Shown here one piece after another: positions 1-13,700 of a stretch of 64,000 bases of DNA. The stretch is from Cheiracanthium punctorium (lineage: Eukaryota; Arthropoda; Arachnida; Araneae; Cheiracanthiidae). The notes below the pieces were generated by a model that did no database searches, was not told where the DNA came from, and worked only from the letters and a program-made list of their open reading frames with translations. A program made the translations under genes and the position numbers. The stretch covers positions 124,001 to 188,000 of the forward strand of contig JAWZYV010000113.1 in assembly GCA_038373885.1 (NCBI GenBank), written 5' to 3'. Positions within the stretch are counted from its first letter, which is position 1. Each line of letters begins with the position of its first letter.

Positions 1-82
1 ATCAGATCTCTCCCCCTCCTCTTATTGAATAGGATCTTTATCTGTACCAAAGATCATTCATAATTCAAAATATTTTATGTAG

Positions 83-336
83 ATTCCGACAACGAATCTG
101 ACAACAGAATCAACCATTCAGTTCCTGTCCCCTCTACTTTAGAAGTGCAGAAAATGACTAAAAGTATGTGCAGTTATTTAGGTGTGCATTCAAATGAAGA
201 GATGAATAAAGCAATCGGCAATCTTGAACAATTTGTAGACAATATGGTGCTGAAAAATACATTTCAAAGAAGGCAATTGATTTTTTCTCCCCAAATATAT
301 TTTTATACTTGCTTTTCATCCCAATGGATGCAGTAG
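83..336 (+). pseudogene. Terminal-exon-like open frame, possible Tigger-type transposase tail
   Basis: After an acceptor-like tttatgtag the plus strand stays open for about 84 codons to a TAG at 334, and AATAAA follows at 353-358, so the stretch has the look of a last exon. It reads ...TLEVQKMTKSMCSYLGVHSN, EEMNKAIGNLEQFVDNMVLK, NTFQRRQ. The pattern of an amphipathic 'NLEQFV' helix followed by a short basic tail resembles the C-termini of Tigger/jerky transposases (compare the fragments near 16.7 kb and 38.4 kb). It could instead be the end of a host gene nested in the PTP intron. No homology could be tested. Confidence 0.35.
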
Positions 337-360
337 TTTAACATGAAATCGAAATAAAAT

Positions 361-1077
361 ATAAGAACATCAAAAATATTGGTGAGTTTTGTTCTTTTTT
401 TTACAAATCTTTTAACACTGAAAAATATTTTAGTACCCTCAGTTTCATGTTAAAGGTTTTTCACTGCACAGCATAACCTGAATAAAATGAATGGAAAAAT
501 CTTTTGAATGAAGCACATTTTGCTTTAAAAAATACCTTAATACATTAAAACCTGCCTGACCCAGAAACTTCACCCAATTTTTGGAATAGCAAACTGACAA
601 ACTTGTGAGTATAAAACAAAAACTTGTAACTTTTATTTAAATTACAGCATTATGATTACCTACCTTTCATTACTTCCAATCGGATTTTTTTCTAAACAAT
701 AAAAATCTGCTCTCACAGATTTTATTCAGGAAGTTTTTCTTTACTTACAGCAAATTTTCACTTTAAAGTGATTTAAATTAAGAATGAGGGCATTTTTATT
801 CTGCTATAATTCCTAACAGACTTATATTAAAATTTTTTGCTAACCAAATTAATGAAAGCCATAATTTTCAGAAAAGAAATACAGATGATTTTTCACACCC
901 AAAATATAATGAATGTTATAACGTTTTGGTTAAATGAGACTAAGAGGGAAATTTCTTAAATTTAGTTTGAATAAACTGATGTGGAAAACTTCATTTCAAT
1001 TAATAATTTTTCTTAATGTTAATTCAAATACAAGTTTTTGTGACATTTGGATAAGTTAGAATTGATAAGTATCTATC

Positions 1078-1115
<38 letters not shown>

Positions 1116-1633
1116 AAAGTAGCAATGAACTATTGAATTGTCACTCACGTCAATATCAGTACATAAGACTATCTTTTGGAAATGAGTTAAATTAAAGATT
1201 ATAAGATATGAAAGATCAAGAGATTAAAAATATGTGGTATATTATTATTTTGAAAGCTGAGTGAATATGAAAAATATTTTTAGGCCAAAAAAAACTGAAT
1301 TTAATTTCCATGCACATACTGTAAAGTACATTCCTTGTAAATGTAAACTGCTTTTATTTTACTTAATACATTATCATATTCAATAAATAAGTAGAAAAAC
1401 GGAATAACAACATGTCAAACATTTTTCAAGTTAATGAAAATCCTTTAAGAATACACACAATGTTTGAAATACATGAAAAATAATCTAGAAAATATAGTGA
1501 TTAATTCTTATGACACCAATAAAGAAGAATAAATGGGATAAGAGTTTATAAAGAATTCTATTTAGACAAAACTGGAAAAAGAAACTATCATGCATAAATA
1601 CATTCCATAAAAAATTTTAAAGCTATTAATTAC
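361..1633. other. Intronic AT-rich sequence
   Basis: No supported coding exon was found. The stretch holds a (TA)n/(GT)n microsatellite at about 1079-1115 and homopolymer runs. It is part of the PTP intron leading to exons beyond base 1. Confidence 0.6.
1079..1115. repeat. (TA)n(TG)n microsatellite
   Basis: About 11 TA units run directly into about 7 TG units. Confidence 0.9.
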
Positions 1634-1710
1634 TTCAATAAAATTTGCATTAATGTAATCAGAACCAGGAATTCCTTCTATTGGTGGTAATCTGACTCTT
1701 GTTTGATCAT
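1634..1710 (-). CDS. Receptor PTP exon: DYINANF segment
   Basis: A 77-base exon (acceptor ttcag, donor GAA|gtaatt) completes the tyrosine and encodes DQTRVRLPPIEGIPGSDYIN then ANFIE. D-x-[ST]-R-V-x-L and DYINANF are PTP motifs 1 and 2 that shape the catalytic core. The next exon, expected to open with a glycine-tyrosine pair, was not found in bases 1-1633 and probably lies outside the window. The acceptor is preceded by a run of about 19 T on the coding strand. Confidence 0.94.
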
Positions 1711-4700
1711 CTGAAAAAAAAAAAAAAAAAAAGAATAAGAAAAGTAAAGTAAATTCAGTTTTAACTGAAATTATTACAAAAAGCCTGTAAGTAAAACAGC
1801 CTTATCAAAATTTAAAAAAAGGATGTATTTAAATTAAATTCAACAGAAATAAATTACACCTAAATTTTGACATTTTAGGCTTATGAATTATTTGAATTCT
1901 GTCAATGACAATTTCAAATTCATTTTTTCTATTTGTGGAGTCATACATAACTGGGCTTAAGTGAGAGACATGAAATTTTATAGGGAATTTAAATGACGCT
2001 AAATTATCTATTTTAAATTTACATCAGTAAATCTGAGGAATCAATACTATTCAATTTATTTTTAATAATTCTGCTAATTAGTTTATTTAGGTCACTATTC
2101 AGAAAATTTAAATATACACAAAATGCTTTACATATACAGTATATAACCTGTTATCCGGAATGGTTGGGACCAGGTGTATTCTGGATAACTGAATTTTCTG
2201 GATAATTCAGGGGATTAACATGACATTTACTGATTTGATTCATAGCATAAATGTTACTCTCTATTTTTGATTTAAATTAAACATTAATTGTTAATATACT
2301 AAAAAAATAATATCAAAAACTCTTAATATGATCAAAATAAATAGTAATCATTTAGAGAGGAAGTAGTAAATGTATAATGACTTCTTGAAAACTTAGTCAC
2401 ACACAAAAAAAAATGAATAAAATAACTTACCAGATTGCTTACTTTATAAATTCTAGCTGTAGTACTCAAAATAAAAAAACAAAAACATAATAAATATTTT
2501 TAAAAAACTCATTTTTTGCTTTTCTTTCTGAAAAAATAGGAATTTAATCACTTGAAAAATGATTCTGGATAACTGGTTTACGGATAACAGGTTCCATACT
2601 GTAATTAAAAGTTACACGTTAAATAGTGTCAAAATTGTATGTTTTATGCTTCTGTTTAGTTTTTCAGACATATTATACAGGAACAGTCATAACACAAATA
2701 TAAACATTTTCAAAAAATAAAAAACATACTAACCTTTTACAAATAAAATGCTTTTTGAAAAGAAAAATGTCAAACTTATCATAAATAAGCAAACCAATTT
2801 TGCAAAACAACAACATTGATTGACACCTATAACACCACATTGGTGATAGAAATTGCACAATATTTTGTCATCTTTAATTATAAATAAAATGATCTTAGTA
2901 ATATAAATTGTTCCGATGTCATGAATTTCTTAAAGCCTTGTTCTTATGCATTCTATGAAGAAAAAGCATGGTGGATAACATTTTTAGTCAGCAAAAGCTT
3001 ATATTATTGATAAAATGAGGTATATAAGTAAATAATTAGTTTAGAAAATAGAAAACTTAAGGAAATTCAAAGTAAAAGAAATTGCATTAATGTCTTATTT
3101 AGAAGCAAAAAGGAATGAAAAAAAAATTTTTTTTTTTCAAGGCAAGTGTTCACTGAATAATGTATTATTCACTAGATTAGAAATTCCTAAAGCTAAGAAA
3201 AATTTCCATTTAAGACAAGTTTTAGCTTAATGACAGCTGACAGGTCTATTTAAGACAAATTTTTGTGTATTTTAATAGATTAAAATAAAAATCTTTAAAT
3301 AGAACTTTTATTTTAATCTATTGATTGGGGGGATACTCCTTTAGGATTTATCCTCCCCCAAAATATGAATACCATTATATACTATTATACCTATTTTCTC
3401 ATCACAAGCACTTTCGGCCATGCACATGGCCATCGTAAGGTGTCTTCCTGGTTTTTTGCTTCTTGTTCTTTAATACTTTTTAGCCACACCTACCAACTTT
3501 CATCAATGTGTGCATGAGTGTTGTCATTAACTGCAGTGACATCATTTATTATTTCTATTGCTTCTCTCTTTAGACCGCAGCTTTTATTATTGTAGTTTGC
3601 TATTTTTCGAATATTATCAGAATCAATGGTGAGGGGGGTGGTTTGAGCTAATCTTGAGAGGGAAGTACTTGATTTTGATGGCTCTATTAAGGTATGAACA
3701 AATACCTTTGGTTTTATATTTAAGGGGGTATTGGAGTTGAAATTGAAGTTTATTATTATTAGTGGGTTTTTTATAAATAGTGGTATTTATCTTATTTTCT
3801 TTGCCTCTAATTATTTTTACATCTAAGTAATTAATTGTATTGTTATTTTCTCTTTCAAAGGTAAATGATGATGGCCATGTGTGTGGCCAAAAGTGCTTGT
3901 GATGGGAAAATAGGTATAATAGTATATAATGTTTAATTAAGTCGCATTTTCAATTCAACTTTATAATATGAATACCACTGTGTTAGGCAAAGCTGTTATG
4001 CTATGCATTTATTGTTAGGTTAGCAGCAAGCAAATTCTTATGAGATTACTGCACCAAACATCTCCTGAGACAGTTTTCTGCTGATATAATGATTAGTTCT
4101 GTAAGATCATTTTTGCATGCTCCTCATTTTTTTTCTTCATGGAATCTATGCTACAAAAAATGTTTCTGAGGAAACAAAACCAAAGAAAAAATAAATAAAA
4201 TAACGTCACAAAGAACTGGATCAAGGGAGTAAGGCAAGGGAATAATGTTATTATTATTTTACAGAAACAAAACAAAACAAAAAAAAACCTGGAACACTGA
4301 CATAATTTTGCCAGGTAGAAAGAGCGAATAAGAAACATGCAAAAATTGCTTTCAAGAAATGAAATGAAGTCACCAGGAGTGAGGTCAAGAAGTGCATTTT
4401 AACTATTGATGATTACTGTAAAAGAGAGTAAAGTTATTTTGCTTGTAACTTGTTTTATTTTTCTTTATGACATCATTCATCTAACTTTTCTTGCACACCT
4501 TGTAATAACAGTAATAGAAAATACTGAAAATGTTTTATTCACTTTTTCAACCAAAAAATCACATAGTTTATTCAAAAACATTAAAGTACATACATGCTTT
4601 GATATCAGGATATCTGTTTTTATTCAAATTTTCAGGGGCATCGGATGCATGAGTAGTTCTGTCTTTGAAACTGTCTGGAAGAGCCTAAAATATAACAAGT

Positions 4701-7700
4701 GACTGAAATAAATATAAAAAATCCATAGATTATGTCAGATATCATAAGTATTTCTGCTCCAGTCATAAAAGTATCAAGCAAAATATGTTTATAGTGCAAA
4801 CAAAATTTAGCATACTTTCATAAATAAAATGAATTAATTTGAAAATGAGTTTTGCTTTATGTAACAGCATATAACAGGGGTTATAGGTGTATGTGGTCTT
4901 CATTCCATCTTCAAAAAAAAAAAAAAAATCTATTGTTCTTTGTCTCGCCTGTTCTTCTGACCTAGATAAAATGCAGTACTATCTGCGAACTTAAATTTCT
5001 TAAAAATTTTCTGCAAAAGAATGCTGTATGCCTCTCAGGTCCTATATCACCAACAACAACAAAACACATTAAAATAACATAAGTTTAAAGTAACACAATA
5101 TATTTTTATCTAATACTATTACTTTTAAATTACAGTTTAGTAATGAAAAAATAATTTAAAAAAGAAAATTATAAAAAAAAACTGTCTGCAAACTTCTCTT
5201 TGAATGGTGGTCATATGTTCGTCTATATTATCTGGGTGAGCTGTGCTTAATAGACGCCATGAAAAACGAGGTTAAGACTACATCATAATCAAGACAGTCG
5301 TAACTCTGGATTTACGTTAAATGGGGTTGTAAATTTGTTTACCTTTTTAAAATTGAAAATGGTTATATCAGATTGGTGTAAAATGATTTCCTTGTGTATT
5401 CACACCAGAAGCTTACACAATTTGCACCCCATATTGACTTTTAAACAGTGGAACCTGAGAATATGCACTCCTTTAGTTTGTATGCTGTTCTGCATGTGGG
5501 AATTTATGGGTATGTTATTAATTCCAATGTAATATTTCTTTGCTACATCTCTGACTTCTCAGTACATTACCTTGCTGAATGAAATTTTTAATGTAATTAC
5601 TATCTAGTAAACAAAATAACAAACCTCAAATTCGCTCTGGAAAAGTAAATCACTATCCACATGCCTTTCAATAAAAGCTGCAGGCAGTTCGTCAGCTGAA
5701 ATAGGTCCAAGTCGAGGGATTTTTGAAAGTGGTCCACCTAAATTTGAAAACAATAAAAAATTAAATGATACTGCAAGAAATGCATTGTTTAGAGAGGCTT
5801 TGAAAAAACTATTATATATACCGGGTGATCCAAAAGTCAGGAGAAACTTAAAAATTAATAATTAGAAAACAAATCAAGATACAAAGATACGGTTTGCACC
5901 AAACGGATGGAAAAGAAACCGGGTTTTGTGTGGCAACGAAACAAAAATAGTTCTCTTGGTGTCCAACAGATGGCGCTGTCGGATTTCTGATATAGGATTA
6001 TGCAAAGCGACAAGCGATATAAAAGGGAGCAACTGGAGCAGGTAATGCTAGCAGGGTTAGAAATTAAGATATTAAAGTGAGGTGCCAATGGCACCCAACT
6101 ATTTTATCTTAGTTGCCAAAATGATCTACTTAGGCATAATTTTGAAATTATGTAGTGTAGTCATTCAAATATCAAATCATAGCGAGTATGAATACTAATT
6201 AAAGTTTGTTTACTAAATATATACATGTGAAAGTAGGAAAGTAAATAAGTAGAATGTTAAATGCTGGACGATACTGCAAATGAAATAATAATGATAAAAT
6301 TATTGCAATATTAAAAAAGAAAGTGTGAGCTGTAAAATACTGTTCTTTTATAAAATTCTGCATTCTATGCAGGCTCTCTGTGCCATCCATACGTGCAAGG
6401 TCATGTGGCATGTGCCATCGCCAAGCTAAAAAGGCACTGAGCTCTAGCCTTAAAGGGGGGGGGGAGGAAGCAAGCAAACAAAAGAAACCCAGGGAAAAAA
6501 ATAATTTTACTAAAAAAAAAAAAAAAAAAAATCTAACATTTCATTATATTTATGGCAAAAACAGAGCCTGACTAACACATGGGTAAGCGAGGCACTAGCC
6601 TGGGGTCTCAAAATGAGATAAATTACCCTATATAAATGAGATTTTTGAGAATAATGACTTATTCTGAATAGGTAATATGGTTTGAAGGGTGATTGGTGAT
6701 AAGCCTTTCGTAAAATTCTGAATGTGTCAAGTATGTTACAGCGATTGCCGTTGATCAGTACACTTTGCTAAGAATTTTTTTTAAAAGTTAGGCGTAAAAA
6801 ATGACGACCAGGTATTATTTCATGGTCGTCAAACTTAAATTTCTGGGTGCAAAATACGACTAACGACTGCTTATTTCTAACCCTGAATGGTAGTCGAAGC
6901 TTACACGCATGGAAATGCTGTCCATAGTTGAGAAGGCCCTCGTAGTCAAACTTTATTATAAGAATGCGGAAAGTGCCACAGCGGCATTGCGAGCATATCA
7001 CTACATGAAGGGCATGCGAGGCAGAAAAGGACTAATAACGCCTTCTGCATTGATCAAAATGATGAGGAAATTTGAATCTACTGGCTCTTTGGTGTCACAT
7101 GCAAGAAGTGGTCGTCCCTCAACAGCCGCTGCTGTTGTCACGACAGTGGAGCAGACGGTGCAATCCATGTCGGCAATTTCTGCGCATGGGGAGAGCAGTG
7201 CCCGAGAAGTTTCGAGGCAGACAGGAGTGTCGTACGGAAGTCTGTGAAGAGCACTGCAAATAACTCTGAAACAGTATCCCTATAAGTTGCAACATAACCA
7301 AGAGCTGAAACCTCCTGACTTTGACTCTCGTCGAGATTTTGCCAATTGGGTATTCAATAAAATGGAAGAGCAGCATGACTGGCTTCACACTGTGCTTTGG
7401 ACAGATGAGGCATATTTCACACTTTCTGGCACTGTTAACACCCACAATTGTCAAGTGTGGACCACAGAAAATCCACATGCATTTGTTGAGGTACCCTTGC
7501 AACAGCCTAAAGTGACAGTCTGGTGTGGCTTCACAGCTGATTTCATAATTGGTCCATTTTTTTTAGGAAGTCACACAGACAGGTTTCAAAACAGTTTCTG
7601 TCACTGGTCAGTGATATGCAGCACTGTTACAGAACAACATTATTCCTGAACTGCAAGTGCGACAGACACTTCAAACAGTCACCTTTATGCAAGATGGAGC

Positions 7701-10700
7701 ACCACCTCACATTGCTCTGCCTGTGCAACATCTGCTATTTTCAACATTTGAGGAGGATCGCATTATCAGTTACTGCTTTAATCAATCATGGCCTCCAAGA
7801 TCTCCCGATCTTACACCCTGTGACTTTTGGCTGTGGGGATTCTTGAAGTCAAAAGTATACCGCGACCAACCGGCATCACTAGCAGCACTGAAAGATGCCA
7901 TCCGCCAAAATGTGTTTGCCGTAATGCAAGAAATGCTACTAAATGCTGTGAACGATGTGATGTCTCACAACTGTACTTCTGAATGATGGGCAGCACATTG
8001 AAAATTTACTGTAGTACCAATCAACTGTAATTAAGCTGACTTGTAAGTTGTCAACATTTTTTCATTTTTAAATCATCTTTTGGTGAAATAAAACACTATA
8101 GTGCCATCTGTTGTTCGCCAACAGAACTATTTTTGTTTCGTTGCCACACAAAACCCGGTTTCTTTTCCATCCATTTGGTGCAAACTGTATCTTTGTATCT
8201 TGATTCGTTTTCGAATTATTAATTTTTAAAGTTCGTCCTGACTTTTGGATCACCCAGTATATAAAAAACATTAAAATTTATGGATACATAGTTAAAAAAT
8301 AAATATATACAAAACTCTGTAGTAAAATATATTTCAGCCGTCATTCATGGTCATCATGTTTCCTTCACTCAATCAAATTCTTCCATCCATTGTCAATACA
8401 GGCATGAGCCATGTCGTTGACAGATCCATCTGTTCAACATATTTCCAGATTTTCACAGAATGCATAGGTTTTACTATTTTTTTTTATTGGAAATTTTCTT
8501 GTTATTTTCAAAGCATTGATATATGAATATTCTATATAAGAATATATTGATTACACAACAGGGGCCATGCTTAGTTTACTGCATTTCAAATTGTTATTAT
8601 GTTCCTTTTTTCTTTCATCCATTTTCTTATTAGTAAATTTAAAAAAGTCCCAGGAATTTATAAAATTATTATAATTTATAATGAAACAAATTTTAAAAAG
8701 CAATTACATCAGCATTACTTAATGGAAAATAAATGAAAGAAGAAAAGAACATGTTAATAATTTGAAATTCTGTAAACTAAGCATGGCACTGTCACATCTA
8801 GCACAGAATACAGAAGACTTGATTTACGTGAGGGTTCTTGAAACGCATCCCTCATGTAATGCAAATATCTATCAAGAAAACTGTTAATTACAAGAATAAA
8901 ACCTAAGCTTTTCTGAGAGAAGCATTGAAAATTTGTTAAACAGATGGAGCTGCCAATGCCACAACTCATCCATGTTGCCATGGATTACCGTAAACCATGG
9001 GTTGACAATATATAAAAGGACTTGAAGGAGCAAAAAGAACCAGTTGACTGATGATGGATGTGAATCCATCATCAGTCAACTGGATTTCAGTTGCAGCTGA
9101 AATATATTTTACTACAGAGTCTTAGGTACTTTTACTTATTATCTATGCAAGGCACATAGTAATCTTATTAGGTAGGTCCTGTGAGGAGGTATTTTCAGAG
9201 GGAACTGGTTCATATTTGTGTTATATAAAACAGCTCTACCAAAACTGCCAACAATCAGTTTGACTAACTTTAATAGGACTTAGCATGCATTTGAACTTAG
9301 CATGCAGTGATCGATCTAAGATTTTTTCAGAAGAGTAAAAATACTCCTTAACCATTTTAGAAGGAGTATTTTCCTATCCACAGGAGTAATTAAAGCAATG
9401 AACAATTGTGCTACATTTTCAAATGCATCATTAAATTAAATTTAACACTTTAATCATATATAATAACTGATTACACAATCTAGGTACACTGTTAGTGTTA
9501 ACTGTAAATTTCACTGTTTACATTAAAAGTTATTGCAGATTTTAGAGAGTTGACTGTAAATAAAATCCCCATGCAAAAACCCTTAACTGGTTAAAAATTT
9601 GGGACGCAGCATTTGAGTATAGCTCATTTTCTTTTCAAGGGGAACCGGCTCACATTTATCACTTCAATGAATATTTGGCAATACTTGAATTGCGAAGCAT
9701 TATGCTTTCCTGTGGTGACAACAACAATTGGGTATTAGAATGAAGAGCATCAGTATTTCAAGTGCACACTAGCTTTTTTACATCTCTAATTATGTAAATA
9801 AATTATTTCTTTATTTGTATTTATAACAGTTTGGTTAACTACAACAACACTTTGATCACACATTTAAAAAAATTACTTTATCAATGAATATTTATAATAT
9901 TGTCAAGCATAACGATAGTGAAATCTAAACAAACTTAAGAAGGTTCTTTTTCTGTTTATGAACTTCGACCTGGTAAAGTCAATATGATTATTACTTTTGA
10001 TATTTCAAATTAGAATTATGTGTATTTCAAACTGAAAAAAAGAAGCAAATAAGTGGGATTTAGCATTATGATGTATGGAATCTTATCTGTTTAAATTTGC
10101 AAGCAACAACTTTGATCCAGTTTCAATTGATGAAAAGTCATGTACTGAAATCAAAAATTTTCTTAAACATTATTTTAAACCTGTAAACAAACATTCATGG
10201 TGATAGAACAAAATTTTCTTGGTATTTTTGTTAGACTAGTGAATCAGTTTCTGAATATATTACACTTCTGAGAACAACTGCTGTAAATTACAAATTTAAA
10301 AATAACTTTACTTTACATTCATAAAATCAGTTAATTCTTAGAATTAATGACTCTTACATTCAAGAACATTTATTCTGTAAAGATTCAGAAAAGCTGTTAC
10401 ATTTAATAAAGTTGTAAAAATCTGTTTTTAATTATGAATCTGCATTATTAAATTGTGAAATTCAGAAACAGTGATGAAAACAGAACAAGGTCCAAATACT
10501 CTTGTAAATAAAATTGCTGTCATTCTCAAGTGGAAAGAACAAAACTTGAATAAAATTTTGTACTCAATGAATATAATAAATAGGGATGCACCGAATATTC
10601 GGTTAGTATTCAGTATACTGCCTATTTGGCAGACAAACCAAATATTCGGTTCGGCAGAATACTTTAATATTCGGCAACCGAATAGTAAACAAATTTTAAT

Positions 10701-13700
10701 ATTCAACAATTGGTAAACAAACACATTTTTTTTTTAATACCATGAATGAAAGTTATAGTATAGTACCATAGTACAAAATTAATTAAAATTGTACTTACCA
10801 ATATCACATTCAAAGTAATTTTAATGTAAGAGCTTATTAAATTTAAATATTGTTGTTTTGCAATTTTCTTAAATTTTATGACACATTACATTAACCTTAC
10901 TATTACTCACTCATTTAAATATGAAACAGTTACCAGAAACATAGAAACTCATTATTAAGTGTTCATTAATGTGGATAGTCAATTAACTGCAAATTTTTTA
11001 AATGAAATATGCAGGTTTAAAAGAATGATTATAATTTCACGAATATTTGAAAAGGTAGCTAATAACACAGGATGTGTCACAATTCCCTCCCTGGTCTGGA
11101 AGGCTTATAAAAAAATATATTACCAATACAACTACAAAGTTGACTTTATTGGAGAAAGAAATGTTACAAGTTTTGTTTCATAAATGTTCAATATGTGAAC
11201 TTTTCGTGATGCGGCAGATATAAAGTCTAATTCTTCCCTCCCCATACTCGCTTAAACATGTTGCAATTAACCGTAGTGAATGCGGCTGTGATCCTTTGCC
11301 ATGAATCTTTTATGAACTTTCATGAATGTATCATGAGGCATAAGGGTGCACTAACACACTATCTTTCATGTAACCTTATTTAAAAAAATATCTCATGGAG
11401 ATAGCTCCGGAGAGCAAGGTTACCACGGAAGAAGGTGATTATCAGCATCAGAACCTCGACCAATCTAACAATGAGGAAGCTCATTATTTGTGAAACAAAA
11501 CTTGTAATGTTTCTTTCTCCAGTAAAGTCAACTTTGTTGCTGTATTGATAATATATTTTTCATAAGCCTTCCAAACCTGGGAGAGTATTGTGACACAACC
11601 TGCATATTATAAAAGAAACACTTGGATATTAAACTTTGCAGTACTTTAATTTCTGAAGAGTTTCAAACTATATGAAATATTAAATATTGTTTAAAAACAA
11701 GCTAATTAAATTAATCAGTGCAAAGTTTAATAACAGTTTAATAAATTTTAACTAAATGTTCAGTATTCGGCCAAATATTCGGTTAGAAATTCAACCGAAT
11801 ATTCGGTATTCGGCAAAATATGGTATTCGGTTCATCCCTAATAATAAATAAAAAGAAGTATTCCTTTGGTAAAAAAAAAAAGGTTAATACATAAAAGGAT
11901 CATCTACATTTTCTTTGGTGAAAAAATATATTCAAAAAGAGTAAAATTCAAAAATAAGAAAGGATTCTGTAGATTGTATACCGCAAAAGGAAGTTTGTGA
12001 AGAAAATGAAAAAGTTTGTACTCACTACAGGAAAGCTAAATTTGTGAATTATATTTTTCATATGGTATAACAAGAACATGTACAAACTTACTGATTTAAT
12101 TAATATCACAAAAATTGCATATCACTATGATACAGTTTCGAGAAAATTAACTATTCCAGAGAGTTCTTATGTAAAAAATTCGTAAACTGAGTTTATCCAA
12201 ATCAAAATAACTTTTTATTTATCCAGATAAACTGATTAAAACATAGGTAAAATAACTGTTCCTGCTACAATTCAATCTAACACTAGTATGTAATCTGGTT
12301 GTTGTTCCTGGTAACAATGATTCTACTCTTGTAAAGATTTGAAAGGAATATTTCAATATTGAGGCACATTGTTTTATCACAATCAAATCAATGATAGTGT
12401 TTCATAATAATAAATTCAATTCCTGAAAGAATTTTCAGATTTTTCAATGAAACAACAATTGAACAAATAAATTTTCAAGCCAATATTAAATTGTCTGATG
12501 ATGTTAAGTCAGTTATATGCAGAACAAGACATGCTCCTTATGCTTTGAGAGCTGCTGCTTACATGGAAATAAGTCCCTTAGTTGAAAATTGAACCAGCGG
12601 CTATAAACAAAGTAAATTTATTCTTCTGCAAGTAAAAATTAATGAAAACTGTTCAAACTTCCAGGAAATATTTTTATTTTTATTGAATGCTACTTGGGAC
12701 ATTATCCCTAATAATTCTCCAAAAGTTGATGGACCAGAGTTTCTTTTGCATATTTAGAAAGTGTAACCTGATTTGGAAGTACAGTCAACTCCCTCTAATC
12801 CGCACTCGCTGGGACCAAGGGTTGTGCGGATTACAGGATTTTGCGGATTATAGGTCATTTTTTTTGTTTACATTTTTACATTTAGAATTTCCCTTTAAAT
12901 TATACTCAATTTACTGTAAACAAATAGGAAATGATGAAAGAAAATGCATATGCTATTGAATAAAAACACAATTAAATGTCAATTTAAATACAATAAATAA
13001 TACAATTAAATTTAGAGAATTTACTAAAGGACAGATGAAAGAAAATATTTATACTGCTGAACTAAAACACTATTTTATTTAATATTAAATACAATTACTA
13101 ATACAAAATTAAAAGAATAAATTCTCTCTAAATTTTTATTTATTTTTCATTTTTTCAAACATTGCAGTGATTGTAATTTGTTTAAGAGATTTTAATTTTT
13201 CTTTAGAAATTTTGTCCTGAAGCCTTCTAATTGTCAGTAACTCTTGGTCACTGACAAATGATTGCTTTTGCAAAATGTTTAAAGAGACTCCAAATCTGGA
13301 AGTTTTTCAACAAACAAACATTCTTTTTTTTTAAGGGCAGTTGTTGTTTTTAATTTCTTTAAAAGACCGTTTTTAACTAAATATATATCTATTATAAAAT
13401 AAACAAGCTCAATCAGAAAGGGAGGAATTTCAATGGTCGCTCACGAAGGGGGGGGGGACATGTGGTGCATCATTTGTATATTTGATATCTCAGAATTACA
13501 TTAATTTCAGATCTTGTGAGGTAATTTTCGGTTTCTCCTAATGTAAAAATATTCTATGCTATTATATAAGCTCTAAAGAGGAAAAGAATGTTATCCTTTT
13601 CACACACACACACGTGCATTACATTTCAAGTGCTGATGATTCATTATTTTTGCATGTGCTCCTCCGGCAGCTAAATATAAACAAAGAGAAAGGCCATGTG

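Larger units (their letters stand above)
5821..8257 (+). mobile_element. Degenerate mariner-type transposon with long inverted repeats
   Basis: Ends read TA|CCGGGTGATCCAAAAGTC and GACTTTTGGATCACCCAG|TA, with about 150 bp of matching inverted repeat on each side. The target is TA. Length is 2,437 bp, of which 834 bp is a later hAT-like insertion (6052-6885); without it the element is about 1.6 kb. A broken transposase lies at 6909-7986 in the plus orientation. Confidence 0.92.
10090..12740 (+). pseudogene. Ty3/Gypsy-like retrotransposon relic (gag and pol fragments)
   Basis: Two decayed stretches flank the hAT element at 10581-11840. The left one has gag-like wording (NNFDPVSIDEKSCTEIKNFL, SVSEYITLLRTTAVNYKF). 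The right one has a pol-like fragment near 12535 (APYALRAAAYMEISPLVE), the region just before reverse transcriptase in Gypsy polyproteins. Stops and frame changes are frequent, no LTRs were recognised and no zinc knuckle or catalytic YxDD was found. It is a very old copy. Confidence 0.6.

Noticed and set aside
5855..6094. 79-codon minus-strand open frame
   Set aside because: It is the inverted repeat and leader of the mariner read backwards; the matching right repeat gives a similar false frame at 8068-8271.
6199..6477. 92-codon minus-strand open frame
   Set aside because: Falls within the noncoding hAT-like insertion and has no recognisable motif.
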